Of a stretch of 64,000 nt of DNA, positions 43,580-52,536 are shown in pieces. The notes below the pieces were generated by a model. That model saw nothing but the letters and a program-made list of their open reading frames with translations, ran no database searches and was not told the DNA's origin. How positions within the stretch are numbered: position 1 is the first letter of the stretch; the number at the start of each line of letters is the position of its first letter. The stretch is from positions 698,438-762,437 of the forward strand of contig CAVYXF010000005.1 of assembly GCA_963772335.1 (NCBI GenBank). The letters run 5' to 3'. The DNA is from CAVYXF01 sp963772335 (GTDB lineage: Bacteria; Pseudomonadota; Alphaproteobacteria; Rhizobiales; Rhodomicrobiaceae). The translations under genes were made by a program, and so were the position numbers.

Positions 43580-44023
43580 ATGACCAATGTCACCCTGGCT
43601 CAGGCCAGCACCATTGTGGATGCCGCGCTGGAAAAAGGCGCCGAGCTCGGCCTGGCGCCGCTCACCGTCGCGGTGCTCGACAGTGGCGGTCATCTGGTTG
43701 CGTTCAAGCGCGAGGACAAATCCGGGATCCTGCGTGCCGACATCGCCATCGGCAAGGCCTGGGGCGCGCTCGGTATGGGCTTCGGCAGCCGCGAGATCGC
43801 CAATCGCGCAGCGAAGATGCCGGTATTCTTCACCGCGTTGGCGTCGGTGAGCCAGGGCCGCTTCGTGCCGGTTCCGGGCGGTGTGCTGATCCTCGACCGC
43901 AGTCTTGGCATCATTGGCGCGGTTGGCATTTCCGGCGACACTTCGGACCATGACGAGTCCTGTGCGCTGGCCGGTATCGAGGCGGCCGGCCTTGTTGGCC
44001 AGCCGGGCGCACCCAGCGAATAA
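43580..44023 (+). CDS. GlcG/HbpS family (DUF336) protein
   Basis: About 147 residues with the DUF336 pattern: VDAALEKGAELGLAPLTVAV, LDSGGHLVAFKRED, PGGVLILD and GIIGAVGISGDTSDHDESCA. Members bind haem (HbpS) or occur in glycolate and diol operons (GlcG); the role here is unknown. ATG 43580 with GAGGAA four bases upstream is preferred over in-frame starts at 43514 and 43565. Confidence 0.85.
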   Translation: MTNVTLAQASTIVDAALEKGAELGLAPLTVAVLDSGGHLVAFKREDKSGILRADIAIGKAWGALGMGFGSREIANRAAKMPVFFTALASVSQGRFVPVPGGVLILDRSLGIIGAVGISGDTSDHDESCALAGIEAAGLVGQPGAPSE

Positions 44024-44210
44024 GCCGGCATCTCTCTCTCTCACGCGACGCCTTGCCAATGAACCCTAGACTTGGCCGGGAACTGTTGGCATTGCAACTT
44101 CGCTATAAGCAGATACAAAATCGAGGCGTGGCTTTCTCACGGATGGACGAGCATGGCGCAGAGTCGCCGGACTTGAACACCAAAAAGGCATGCGATTGGG
44201 AGGAAATGGA

Positions 44211-45182
44211 ATGATTTCTACACTTGCTCGGAGTCTTGGCGCGCTCGCAATCGGCGCCGCTATTGCAGCGTCAGCCGCGCCCGCGATCGCGGAGCCTATG
44301 GACGAGCTCACGCTCGTCGCGCCCGCAGCACCGGGCGGCGGCTGGGACGGCACGGCGCGCGCCATGTCCGAAGTGCTGCAGGAAACGTCTCTCGCCAAAT
44401 CAGCGAAGGTCGAGAATGTCCCGGGTGCAGGCGGCACAGTGGGCCTCGCACAGTTCATTAAGAAGAGCGGTGACGCCAAGACGGTGCTGGTATCGGGTCT
44501 AGTCATGGTCGGGGCGGTGCTGACCAACAAATCCCCCGTCGCCCTCGACCAGGTCACCCCGCTTGCGCGCCTGACCTCGGAATGGGAAGCGATCGCCGTT
44601 CCCGCCAATTCCGATATCAAATCGATGGCGGATCTGATCAAGAAGCTGAAGGAAGACCCCTCCAAAGTGACCTGGGGCGGGGGCTCAGCAGGTGGTACGG
44701 ATCACATCACCGCGGCGCTGTTCGCCAAGGCGGTCGGTGTCGATCCCTCCAAGATCAACTATATCGCTCATTCCGGCGGCGGCGAGGCCATGGCGTCCAT
44801 CGTTGGCGGCCATGTGACGCTCGGCATTAGCAGCGTTTCGGAGCTCGAGCCGCAGGTGAAGGCCGGCAAGCTGCGCTGGATCGGGATCTCCAGCGATGCG
44901 CGCATGGAAGGCGTCGATGCGCCGACCTTCAAGGAAGGTGGTGTAGACCTGGTGCTCGGTAACTGGCGCGGCGTCATGGGTACGCCTGACCTTGCCGAGG
45001 CGGACAAGCAGAAGCTCGTCGCGCTGTTCGATGCGATGGTGAAGACCGATGCCTGGAAGAAGAAGCTTGTCGAGAAGGACTGGCTCGACAACTACCTTTC
45101 CGGGCAAGCCTTTGCGGACTATCTCAAGTCAGAGAATGTCCGCGTGAAGGAAATCCTGAAATCCGTCGGCTTGGTAAAATAG
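44211..45182 (+). CDS. Tripartite tricarboxylate transporter binding protein (TctC-type)
   Basis: 323 aa with signal peptide (ALAIGAAIAASAAPAIAEP). TctC fold: LVAPAAPGGGWDGTARAM (ligand loop), ENVPGAGGTVGLAQF, WGGGSAGGTDHITAALF and NWRGVMGTPDLAEADKQ near the end. No TctA or TctB membrane gene is next to it; such orphan binding proteins are frequent in Alpha- and Betaproteobacteria and may share a distant permease. ATG 44211 follows GGGAGGAAATGG. Confidence 0.92.
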   Translation: MISTLARSLGALAIGAAIAASAAPAIAEPMDELTLVAPAAPGGGWDGTARAMSEVLQETSLAKSAKVENVPGAGGTVGLAQFIKKSGDAKTVLVSGLVMVGAVLTNKSPVALDQVTPLARLTSEWEAIAVPANSDIKSMADLIKKLKEDPSKVTWGGGSAGGTDHITAALFAKAVGVDPSKINYIAHSGGGEAMASIVGGHVTLGISSVSELEPQVKAGKLRWIGISSDARMEGVDAPTFKEGGVDLVLGNWRGVMGTPDLAEADKQKLVALFDAMVKTDAWKKKLVEKDWLDNYLSGQAFADYLKSENVRVKEILKSVGLVK

Positions 45183-45328
45183 CGTGAGCGAAACAAGGGC
45201 GCGCGGCTTTCGCCCGTGCCCTTCTCCGCTGACTTTAATGATATCGAGGCGAACCTTCGCCCGATGTCCTCGTTTGCAGCAGGGACGGTTTTCCGAAAGT
45301 GATCGGAAAGCCATGGCAGGAGACCCCC

Positions 45329-45757
45329 ATGCGCAAAGTGCTGGTTGCCCTAGATGGTTCGGAAAATGCCTTCCGGGCGCTCGACTACGCCGCTTCATTG
45401 GCCCGGGACGGCGTGCCGATTGCGATTAATGTCCTCTATGTCTACGAGGACATCTCCTATGGGGACCGATCGCACGCTTTCCATTCCAACGAAGCGCTGG
45501 AGCAACGTGAGCGCAAGCGCGGCGAAGCGATTCTGAAGACTGCAGCGGAGCGGGCTGCATCGTCCGGCGCACAGATCATCCCGGAGCTGGCGATGGGCGA
45601 CATTGCCGATACCATCGTGGGCCGTGCCGCTGCGCTTGGCTGCGACTGCATCGTCATGGGCATGAAGGGCTACAGCCTGCTCGCCGAAATCCTCCTCGGC
45701 TCCACCACCAGGACCGTGTTGCAAACCACCAAGCTGCCGGTCACATTGGTGAAGTAG
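45329..45757 (+). CDS. Universal stress protein (UspA family)
   Basis: 142 aa. Begins KVLVALDGSENAFRALDYAA and ends with the ATP-binding loop GMKGYSLLAEILLGSTTRTV then TTKLPVTLVK, the G-x2-G-x9-GS pattern of ATP-binding UspA members. Cytoplasmic; probably senses or binds ATP under stress. ATG 45329 has AGGAG upstream. It follows the TctC gene by 146 bases; joint transcription is possible. Confidence 0.93.
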   Translation: MRKVLVALDGSENAFRALDYAASLARDGVPIAINVLYVYEDISYGDRSHAFHSNEALEQRERKRGEAILKTAAERAASSGAQIIPELAMGDIADTIVGRAAALGCDCIVMGMKGYSLLAEILLGSTTRTVLQTTKLPVTLVK

Positions 45758-45762
45758 GACGT

Positions 45763-46392
45763 CTATCGCGTGCCGGCTTTGCGCAGCCTGACGTAGAGTG
45801 CACCCTCGCCGCCATGGCGGATATGCGAGGCGGTGTAACTGACGACGATCGCGCGCAGGTCGGGCTCGCCCAGCCACTGCGGCACTAAGCGGCGGAGCAC
45901 ACCGCGTTCTTCGCCAAAAAAATCGCGCTGCCGCTCGGTGCTGGTGCCCTTGCCAGTAATGATCAGCACATGGCGATGGCCGCGCACCGACGCATTGAGC
46001 AGGAAAGATCGCAGCGCCGCATGCGCCTCGCGCTGGCGAAATCCATGCAAATCCAGCCGGCCGTCGATCAGATCGGGATTCCGCCCGAGCCGGCGACGCT
46101 CCTTCTCGTCGTAAGTCGCGACCGGCGGCGGCTGGGGCTGCCGTGTTTTCTGAGCGGAGGGAGGAGCAGGCGGATTGGCGGGTCGGGAGGGGATGGAAAG
46201 CTTCTCTGCGCTTGCCGGGGCGGGCGGTGGGCCGGATTTGCCCTCAGCAGCGGGCCCCGGCTCCGGGTGAGCGTGAGCCTTTCTGCCACGCCCGCGACGC
46301 CTCAGCGCATGCGCATCGCGCATGGTGAAGGCCCAGAGCTCCGCCTCGTCGGCCGTCAGGGCGCGTTTGCGTATTGCCAGTTTTCCGTCCAT
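45763..46392 (-). CDS. Smr domain protein
   Basis: 209 aa. A Pro/Ala-rich N-terminal half is followed by an Smr domain (about 105-205): DGRLDLHGFRQREAHAALRS, VLIITGKGTSTERQRD and SYTASHIRHGGEGALYVRLR. Smr domains have structure-specific DNA or RNA nicking activity in other proteins; here it is free-standing. Positioned after mltA as in many Rhizobiales. The C-terminus is 6 bases from the convergent uspA stop. Confidence 0.92.
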   Translation of the reverse strand: MDGKLAIRKRALTADEAELWAFTMRDAHALRRRGRGRKAHAHPEPGPAAEGKSGPPPAPASAEKLSIPSRPANPPAPPSAQKTRQPQPPPVATYDEKERRRLGRNPDLIDGRLDLHGFRQREAHAALRSFLLNASVRGHRHVLIITGKGTSTERQRDFFGEERGVLRRLVPQWLGEPDLRAIVVSYTASHIRHGGEGALYVRLRKAGTR

Positions 46393-46429
46393 CTGAATCT
46401 GCAGCGGCCTGGGTCATGTCCACTTGCCT

Positions 46430-47590
46430 CTATTTTGGAAGCAAAGTGTAAAAATCACAGATATGTTTGGTCTGGCCGGCAATTTTTCCGGCAGCCTCGC
46501 CACTCCCCCAAAAGATGTCGCCCCGCACCGGGCCGCGGATTGCCGAGCCGGTGTCCTGGGCAATGAGCAGGCGCTCAAGCGGCCTGCCCTGCATGTCCTT
46601 CAGCGTCGGCGCCGCCACCCAGATCGGCGTGCCCAGCTCGTGATAGCGCGGATCGACGGCAAGGCTGCGGCCCGCAATCAACGGCAGCTGCATTGCCCCT
46701 TGTGGCCCTTCCTCGGCTTCGGATGTGCTGAGCAGCCGGAAGAAGGGGTAGGACTTATTCTCCCACATCAGCTCCTGGCCGCGCTGCTTGTTCGTGCGCA
46801 CCCAAGCGATAATCGATTGCATCGAGGCCGATTCCGATTGCAATTCGCCGCGTTCGACCAGGAGCTTGCCGATCGAGGTAAACGGGTGGCCGTTCTTGCC
46901 GGCAAAGCCAATCCTGAGGCCATGGCCGTCTGGCAAACGGATCAGCCCGGAGCCCTGGATTTGCATAATGAAGGCTTCGAAGGGATCGGCGAGATAGGCA
47001 ATCTCCAGCCCCTTCCCCTTCAGCGCGCCCTGCTCAATCTCCTGCCTTGTGTAATAAGGGACGAGACCTTCCGGTGCCATGCGGCCTGCTGTGAGATCGG
47101 CGGGAAGCGTGGCGCGGTTGGACACGCGCGTCAGTAGCATCAGATCGTCGGGCTTGTTGTAGATGGGGGTGTTGAAAGTCTTGGTCGGTTTAAGCGACCC
47201 TTTCACTTCGGGCTCGAAATAGCCAGTCAGCAGCGCTCCCTTGTCCGGCCTCTTGATGAGCCACGGGTCGAAGTTCTGCTCAAAAAAGGCCCTGGCGTCG
47301 CGCGATGAGAGCTTCGCCGGCAGCATCACCGCGATCTTGCACACCTCGGCAAGCTTGCTGTCGGCGCTGTCGGCCGAGGAGGAACCGAGGATCCTTTCGC
47401 AGGATTTGCGGAAGGTTGCGAAGGCGCTGCGATGGTCGTCCTTTTCCCAACTTTTAATGTCGGGAAAGTCGACCTTGGTCTTCTCGACGCGGAGGCGTTC
47501 TCCCGCAACGGCGTCTGGATGCTGCCACTGCCACAGATAGGACCCGGCCATGACTAACGCCGCCAAGCCGACGCGGTATACAGCACGCAT
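46430..47590 (-). CDS. mltA: Membrane-bound lytic murein transglycosylase A
   Basis: 386 aa with an N-terminal hydrophobic segment (VYRVGLAALVMAGSYLW), so anchored in or exported through the inner membrane. MltA domain GALLTGYFEPEVKGS, then FIMQIQGSGLIRLPDG, and the 3D domain LIAQDTGSAIRGPVRGDIFW with the catalytic Asp. It cleaves glycan strands to 1,6-anhydro-muropeptides. ATG 47588-47590 preceded by GAGGGGG is better than an upstream in-frame start. Confidence 0.94.
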   Translation of the reverse strand: MRAVYRVGLAALVMAGSYLWQWQHPDAVAGERLRVEKTKVDFPDIKSWEKDDHRSAFATFRKSCERILGSSSADSADSKLAEVCKIAVMLPAKLSSRDARAFFEQNFDPWLIKRPDKGALLTGYFEPEVKGSLKPTKTFNTPIYNKPDDLMLLTRVSNRATLPADLTAGRMAPEGLVPYYTRQEIEQGALKGKGLEIAYLADPFEAFIMQIQGSGLIRLPDGHGLRIGFAGKNGHPFTSIGKLLVERGELQSESASMQSIIAWVRTNKQRGQELMWENKSYPFFRLLSTSEAEEGPQGAMQLPLIAGRSLAVDPRYHELGTPIWVAAPTLKDMQGRPLERLLIAQDTGSAIRGPVRGDIFWGSGEAAGKIAGQTKHICDFYTLLPK

Positions 47591-47609
47591 ATCCCCCTCA
47601 TGCGCTTGC

Positions 47610-48323
47610 TCAGGCCGCGCCGGTGGCCACCACCCTCCAATTCGGGTCTCTCGCCGAAATCTCGCGAGCAAAGGTCCAGATGTCCGTCACCTCCCGAATG
47701 CGGGAAGCATCGCCATCCACGACCTCGCCGGCCTTGTTGCGCGTTGCAGTGATAAGCTCGCTAATAAATTTGACGGTAATATGAGCAACACGCCCCAGCA
47801 GCTCGGCGTCGGCGACCTCTGTCTTGCTGATGCCGACAAACTTGAAGTCGACCGTCTCCCCCGCCTTTTCGCGCTCATCCAGCGCGCTCGCGAAGCTGTC
47901 GTAAACCTCGCGGCTCAGCAGCTGGCGCAAGGTCTTGCGATCACTTTGCGCAAAGGCGGTCACGATCATCTCATAAGCGGCGCGCGCGCCCTGAATGAAG
48001 TGCTTGGGATCGAAGCTGCGGTCCTCTTTAGCGATGGCTGACAGTTTCTGCGCAATATCGCTATCGGCTGGAACAATGTCTTTCAAACTGCGAGCGAAGC
48101 TGGCCTCGTCCAGCGGTGCTTCCGGCTGCCGTGCCGGCTCGCCGCGCGGCAAGGTGACGATATTGTCGCGGACCGGTTTGCCGTTGGCATCCTGGGGCGA
48201 ATAGGGGTCATAACGGGGCCGTTCGTTTCCGGTCCGGCGCCCCAGCACGCTGCGAAGCCGTAGAAAGATCACCACTGCTATGACCAGAAAAAGCAAAGTG
48301 AGAATGTCGAATGTACCGTTCAT
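47610..48323 (-). CDS. Tim44/TimA-domain membrane protein
   Basis: 237 aa. An N-terminal helix (ILTLLFLVIAVVIFLRLRSV), a disordered linker (RYDPYSPQDANGKP) and a C-terminal Tim44-like domain (FDPKHFIQGARAAYEMIVTA, ISKTEVADAELLGRVAHITV, DIWTFAREISARDPNWRVVA). This is TimA, the bacterial relative of the mitochondrial import motor protein Tim44, common near secB in Alphaproteobacteria. Divergent from fxsA. Membrane-facing role inferred. Confidence 0.93.
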   Translation of the reverse strand: MNGTFDILTLLFLVIAVVIFLRLRSVLGRRTGNERPRYDPYSPQDANGKPVRDNIVTLPRGEPARQPEAPLDEASFARSLKDIVPADSDIAQKLSAIAKEDRSFDPKHFIQGARAAYEMIVTAFAQSDRKTLRQLLSREVYDSFASALDEREKAGETVDFKFVGISKTEVADAELLGRVAHITVKFISELITATRNKAGEVVDGDASRIREVTDIWTFAREISARDPNWRVVATGAA

Positions 48324-48534
48324 CTTGCCGCAGCTTCTCTGGAGATAGACGTGCCCATGGGGGCGCCATCACTATATAAGGGTCTAGCTGCAATCATGCC
48401 AGCCATGACACCGACCGTGAAATGCGCCGTGTACCCTTAGCAAATTACGCGATCGAAACACTTAAGCCAACTGGCAAGAATTCGCACAATCGTCGGCAGG
48501 CTCGAACGCCGCCCGCCATGAGGACGTAACGGTT

Positions 48535-49074
48535 ATGCTTTTTCTCTGGTTCCTGCTGCTGCTCGCCTGGCCTGCGGCGGAAATCTTGATCTTCATCAAA
48601 GTCGGGCAGACGATCGGCTGGCTGGAGGCGATAGCGCTGACCTTAGCCACCGCGCTCGCCGGCACAATCCTAATGCGCGTTCAGGGCCTTACCGCGTTGA
48701 ATCGGTTCCTGGAAGACGCAGATCGGGGCGAGGTACCGGTCGCGGCTGTCGTCGATGCGATGGGCATCTTCACGGCGGGCCTCCTGCTTTTGCTGCCCGG
48801 CTTTTTATCGGATGCGTTAGGCCTTTTGCTCTTTATTCCGCCGCTCCGGCGCCGGTTGATTGCATGGCTTTTCAGGCAGATGTTACATAGCCCGGTGTCG
48901 CGCGAAGGCGTTCGGCGTGGAGGCTTCGGGCCACGCCCGGATCCGCGCAGAGACGGCTTGCGCAAGTCCGAGAATGTCGTGGACGCCGAGTTCGAAACCA
49001 TTGATCCCGATGTCGAGCCGCGCGAACCACCATCACTTACGAAACGCCGTGACAAGGACGAGCCGCGCCCCTGA
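48535..49074 (+). CDS. FxsA family membrane protein
   Basis: 179 aa with about four hydrophobic segments: MLFLWFLLLLAWPAAEILIF, TIGWLEAIALTLATALAGT and a hairpin around GIFTAGLLLLLPGFLSDALG, the FxsA signature. The C-terminal tail is charged and cytoplasmic. FxsA interferes with phage exclusion in E. coli; its normal role is unknown. ATG with GAGGA upstream. Confidence 0.9.
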   Translation: MLFLWFLLLLAWPAAEILIFIKVGQTIGWLEAIALTLATALAGTILMRVQGLTALNRFLEDADRGEVPVAAVVDAMGIFTAGLLLLLPGFLSDALGLLLFIPPLRRRLIAWLFRQMLHSPVSREGVRRGGFGPRPDPRRDGLRKSENVVDAEFETIDPDVEPREPPSLTKRRDKDEPRP

Positions 49075-49199
49075 ACGAAGCGGCTCCCAGCAAGGCGATG
49101 CGGTGTTGCACCGGATGAGTCGCCGTGTTAGCGACGTTTCGCGAACGGAGCAGGTGGTTCGCACCTATATTGCCATCCTCCTATTAAAGGTTTGAAACA

Positions 49200-49691
49200 A
49201 TGGCCGACAACAATAGCAATGGAAACGATACAGCCGAGGCGGGGGAGAGCAAGCAGCCGCAGATCAACGTTCTCGGGCAATATATCAAGGACCTCTCTTT
49301 CGAGAACCCTTCGGCTCCGCGCTCGATGCGAGGCGGGGTGAAGCCAAGCATTCAGATCAACTTCAATGTCCAGGCTCAGCCGATTGGCGAGGAGCTGTTC
49401 GAAGTGGCGCTGACGCTCGAGGCGAACGCCACAGGTGATGACGGCGTGATCTACAATCTCGAACTCGTATATGCCGGCGGCTTTAGGCTCCACAACCTGC
49501 CCAAGGAAGCGATCCAGCCGGTGCTATTCATTGAATGCCCCGCGCTCCTGTTCCCGTTCGTTCGCCGGATTGTCGGTGACCTGACGCGGGAGGGCGGCTT
49601 TCCGCCGCTGCTTATCGATCCGATCGATTTCGCCTCTCTCTATCGCCAGCGCATGATGCAGAATCAGGAAGCGGCAAACGCCAGCCAATAG
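49200..49691 (+). CDS. secB: Protein-export chaperone SecB
   Basis: 163 aa. Core SecB sequence: QINVLGQYIKDLSFENPSAP, FEVALTLEANATGDDGVIYN, LVYAGGFRLHNLP and CPALLFPFVRRIVGDLTREG. It keeps preproteins unfolded and passes them to SecA. The acidic N-terminal extension is typical for the class. It converges on dnaQ with six bases between the stops. Confidence 0.97.
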   Translation: MADNNSNGNDTAEAGESKQPQINVLGQYIKDLSFENPSAPRSMRGGVKPSIQINFNVQAQPIGEELFEVALTLEANATGDDGVIYNLELVYAGGFRLHNLPKEAIQPVLFIECPALLFPFVRRIVGDLTREGGFPPLLIDPIDFASLYRQRMMQNQEAANASQ

Positions 49692-49697
49692 GCCGGT

Positions 49698-50420
49698 CTA
49701 TTGATAGAGCCGCCAGAGAGCGCCTTCGCCAAGGCTTTCGATGAAGGTGACGTGCGCCGCGATTTCCGCTTCGACCAGATTGTCGGGTAAGGGCTGCGGC
49801 CGGACGAGGATCTCGCCGCCGGTCTGCGTGCGCGTCGCCGCGGCCGTCGTCGGCGATAGATCGAACACAGGCTGCTGGCCGCCAGCAAGCTGCAGATAAA
49901 CTTCGGAAAGAAGCTGCGCATCGAGCAAGGCGCCGTGCAGCGTGCGGGCGGTATTATCGATGCCGTAGCGCTTACAGAGCGCATCAAGGCTGCTCGGTGC
50001 GCCTGGATGTCTGCGCCGCGCCAGTGCCAGCGTGTCGATCACATGCTCCCACGGCCAAGCAGGGTGGCCGAGCCGCTCCAGCTCCATATTGATGAAGCCG
50101 ATATCGAACGTCGCATTGTGGAACACCAGCTTGGCGCCGGCGACAAAGTCGAGGAAGCTGTAAACGAGGTCACAGAATAGCGGCTTGCTGGCGAGAAAAG
50201 TGGAGCTTAGGCCGTGCACGGCGAACGCCTCGGCCGGCATGTCCCTCTCCGGATTGATATATTCGTGCCAGACCCGGCCGGTCGGGATGTAGTTCGCCAG
50301 CTCGACACAGGCGATTTCCACGAGCCGGTCGCCATTGCGGCATTCGAGGCCAGTGGTTTCGGTGTCCATCACGATTTCGCGCAAAGAGCTTAGCCCTCCC
50401 GTAACCCAGTCTTTACGCAT
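49698..50420 (-). CDS. dnaQ: DNA polymerase III epsilon subunit (proofreading exonuclease)
   Basis: 240 aa. DEDDh exonuclease motifs: MDTETTGLECRNGDRLVEIA (Exo I), VFHNATFDIGFINMEL (Exo II) and HGALLDAQLLSEVYL (Exo III with His and Asp). The C-terminal tail after LAGGQQPVFDL binds the polymerase subunit. The ATG at 50418-50420 overlaps the coaE stop, and the linkage coaE-dnaQ is conserved in the class. Confidence 0.97.
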   Translation of the reverse strand: MRKDWVTGGLSSLREIVMDTETTGLECRNGDRLVEIACVELANYIPTGRVWHEYINPERDMPAEAFAVHGLSSTFLASKPLFCDLVYSFLDFVAGAKLVFHNATFDIGFINMELERLGHPAWPWEHVIDTLALARRRHPGAPSSLDALCKRYGIDNTARTLHGALLDAQLLSEVYLQLAGGQQPVFDLSPTTAAATRTQTGGEILVRPQPLPDNLVEAEIAAHVTFIESLGEGALWRLYQ

Positions 50421-51036
50421 ACAATTTCTGCCAGCGCTCCACCGCCGTTCCCGGCATTTTCCGAAGCGATTCGAGCAGTTTATCCACCTCTCCCCTTGTT
50501 TCCTCCCACGGGACACCTGTATCCACAACGAAATCGGCACGGGCGCGTTTCTCGGCGTCGTGCAGCTGGCGCGCTCGGATCGCCTCCAGCTTTTCCGCTG
50601 TCATGCCGGGCCGCTGCAGCACTCGCGCGGCCTGAATATCCGGGGGCGCGCTGACGACGATCGTAGCGTCCATCAGCTGATCACCGCCGGTCTCGAACAG
50701 CAGCGGAATGTCGAGCACGGCAATCTGGGCACCGGCCGCCGCCTGCTCCTCAAGAAAGCGCCATTGCACCTGCCGCACCAACGGATGCACCAGCGCCTCC
50801 AGCCTGGCGAATCCACCTTCCGCGGCAAGCAGGGCGGCGGACAGCCTGGCCCTGTCCACCATTCCGTCGAGGGTCGTCCCCGGGAAGGCGGCTTCGATCG
50901 CGGGGACGGCCTCGCCGGCATAGAGACTGTGAACGATGCTGTCCGAATCGAGCACCGGCACCCCGCGCGCCGCGATATGATTGGCCACAGCCGTCTTTCC
51001 CATGCCGATCGAGCCGGTCAGTCCGACGACAAGCAT
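50413..51036 (-). CDS. coaE: Dephospho-CoA kinase
   Basis: 207 aa. Last step of coenzyme A synthesis. P-loop LTGSIGMGKTAVANH at the N-terminus, DSDSIVHSLY in the CoA-binding part, and LFETGGDQLMDATIVVSAPP. ATG 51034-51036. It overlaps dnaQ at its 3' end and is five bases from aroE. Confidence 0.97.
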   Translation of the reverse strand: MLVVGLTGSIGMGKTAVANHIAARGVPVLDSDSIVHSLYAGEAVPAIEAAFPGTTLDGMVDRARLSAALLAAEGGFARLEALVHPLVRQVQWRFLEEQAAAGAQIAVLDIPLLFETGGDQLMDATIVVSAPPDIQAARVLQRPGMTAEKLEAIRARQLHDAEKRARADFVVDTGVPWEETRGEVDKLLESLRKMPGTAVERWQKLYA

Positions 51037-51041
51037 GGCAG

Positions 51042-51869
51042 CTATCTACCAGCGATATTGCGCAACACCAGCTCGCGCAGCTCCGGCGTCACCTCCGGGC
51101 GAACACCGAACCATTTCTCGAAGCTGGGCACGGCCTGATGCAGCAGCATGCCGAGACCGTCGGCGGTGCGCAGGCCGAGCCGCTGCGCCTGACCCAAAAG
51201 CGGCGTATCCAGCGGCACATAGTTGAGATCGCTCACCAGTGCGCTGCGGTGCAGCCCTTTAAGGTCGATGTCGAGCGCGGTTCCGTTCATGCCAAGCGTG
51301 GTGGTGTTGATGAGAGTGCCGGCCCCCTCAAGCACCTCCGACCGCTCCTCCCACGCGAACACCTTGACAACGGGACCGAAGAAGCGTGCCAGCTCGCGCG
51401 CTCGGGACTCTGAGCGGTTGATCAGGCGGATCTCGTCACAGCCCCGGTCGAGCAGTCCGCGCACCACGCTGCGGGACGCACCTCCCGCGCCGAGTACCAC
51501 CGCCGGCAGCCCGGCCTCATCCCACCCGGGCGCCTGATCGTCGAGATTGCGCACAAACCCGTAGACATCGGTGTTGGAGGCGCAGAGCACCCCATCTTCC
51601 AGCCACAGCGTGTTGGCCGCCCCCACCGCTTGTGCCGCCGCGTCCGCACGCGCGGCCATCCGAAGAGCGATCTCCTTATACGGCACGGTGACATTGCCGC
51701 CGACATAGCCATGGCGCTTCAATTGGTTGAGAAAGGTCTCGATCTCCTCGGGCGGCACGCCGCGCTTGTCGTAAGCGCCGGCAATGCCATGCCGCTCCAG
51801 CCAATAGCCATGGATGATCGGCGAACGGGAATGCTCGATCGGCCAGCCAATCACGCAGGCACGCTTCAT
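51042..51869 (-). CDS. aroE: Shikimate dehydrogenase
   Basis: 275 aa. Reduces 3-dehydroshikimate with NADPH. CVIGWPIEHSRSPIIHGYWL binds shikimate, GGNVTVPYKE holds the catalytic Lys, VLGAGGASRSVVRGLL is the NADPH loop and NTTTLGMNG is also present. ATG 51867-51869 starts MKRACVIGWP; the frame is open much further upstream but that part is antisense-like overlap with maf and is not used. Confidence 0.96.
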   Translation of the reverse strand: MKRACVIGWPIEHSRSPIIHGYWLERHGIAGAYDKRGVPPEEIETFLNQLKRHGYVGGNVTVPYKEIALRMAARADAAAQAVGAANTLWLEDGVLCASNTDVYGFVRNLDDQAPGWDEAGLPAVVLGAGGASRSVVRGLLDRGCDEIRLINRSESRARELARFFGPVVKVFAWEERSEVLEGAGTLINTTTLGMNGTALDIDLKGLHRSALVSDLNYVPLDTPLLGQAQRLGLRTADGLGMLLHQAVPSFEKWFGVRPEVTPELRELVLRNIAGR

Positions 51870-51894
51870 ATGAAAACTCCGAACTCTTGCCGGC

Positions 51895-52536
51895 TCACGC
51901 GGGTAGCCAGCCGTTCTCCCGGAGATAGCCGAGAAGCGGCAGGAGCGGCAAGCCGATGATGGTGAAATGATCGCCCTCGACGCACGAAAACAGCTGGATA
52001 CCGCGCCCTTCAATGCGATAGGCACCCACCGAGCCAAGCAGCGTCTCGCCTTCAGCAGCAATATAAGCATCCAGGAAAGCATCGGAGAAATCGCGCATTG
52101 CGAGCCTGGCCGTGTCGAGATGCTGCCAGACCGCCTTGCCGCCTGCCGCAACCGCAACCCCCGAATGCAGCCGGTGACCTCGCCCGCGCAACTGCCGGAG
52201 CTGCTCGCGGGCGCCTTCGAGACTGGCCGGTTTCTGGAACAGGCCTCCGTCGCATTCCATGACCTGGTCGGCGCCAATGACCACGGCGTCGCGATGGAGC
52301 TGGCTGACGGCCTCGGCCTTCGCTGCAGCGAGATGCAGGGCGAGCTGACCGGCATCGAGCCGGCCCGACTGCCGAAGCATGGCTGCCTCGATGGCCCTCT
52401 CGTCGATGTCAGCCGGTATTTTCCGGAAGGTGAGGCCCGCCCCATTCAGCACAGCGGCCCGGCCGACGCTGGCCGACGCCAAGATCAGCTGCGCAGGCCC
52501 GCCGCTGAGGTCAAGGACTGGCTTTGCGGTCTTCAT
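51895..52536 (-). CDS. maf: Maf-family nucleotide pyrophosphatase
   Basis: 213 aa. Maf fold: LILASASVGRAAVLNGAGL, then DIDERAIEAAM, DAVVIGADQVMECDG and GSVGAYRIEGRGIQLF with a final GLPLLPLLGYLRENGWLP. Hydrolyses non-canonical nucleoside triphosphates; also called a septum-formation inhibitor. Its start lies inside the 3' end of the PPSR gene by 26 bases. Confidence 0.94.
   Translation of the reverse strand: MKTAKPVLDLSGGPAQLILASASVGRAAVLNGAGLTFRKIPADIDERAIEAAMLRQSGRLDAGQLALHLAAAKAEAVSQLHRDAVVIGADQVMECDGGLFQKPASLEGAREQLRQLRGRGHRLHSGVAVAAGGKAVWQHLDTARLAMRDFSDAFLDAYIAAEGETLLGSVGAYRIEGRGIQLFSCVEGDHFTIIGLPLLPLLGYLRENGWLPA

Noticed and set aside
51870..52445. Upstream extension of the aroE frame
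   Set aside because: It overlaps maf on the same strand in another frame, and shikimate dehydrogenases start at MKRACVIGWP.
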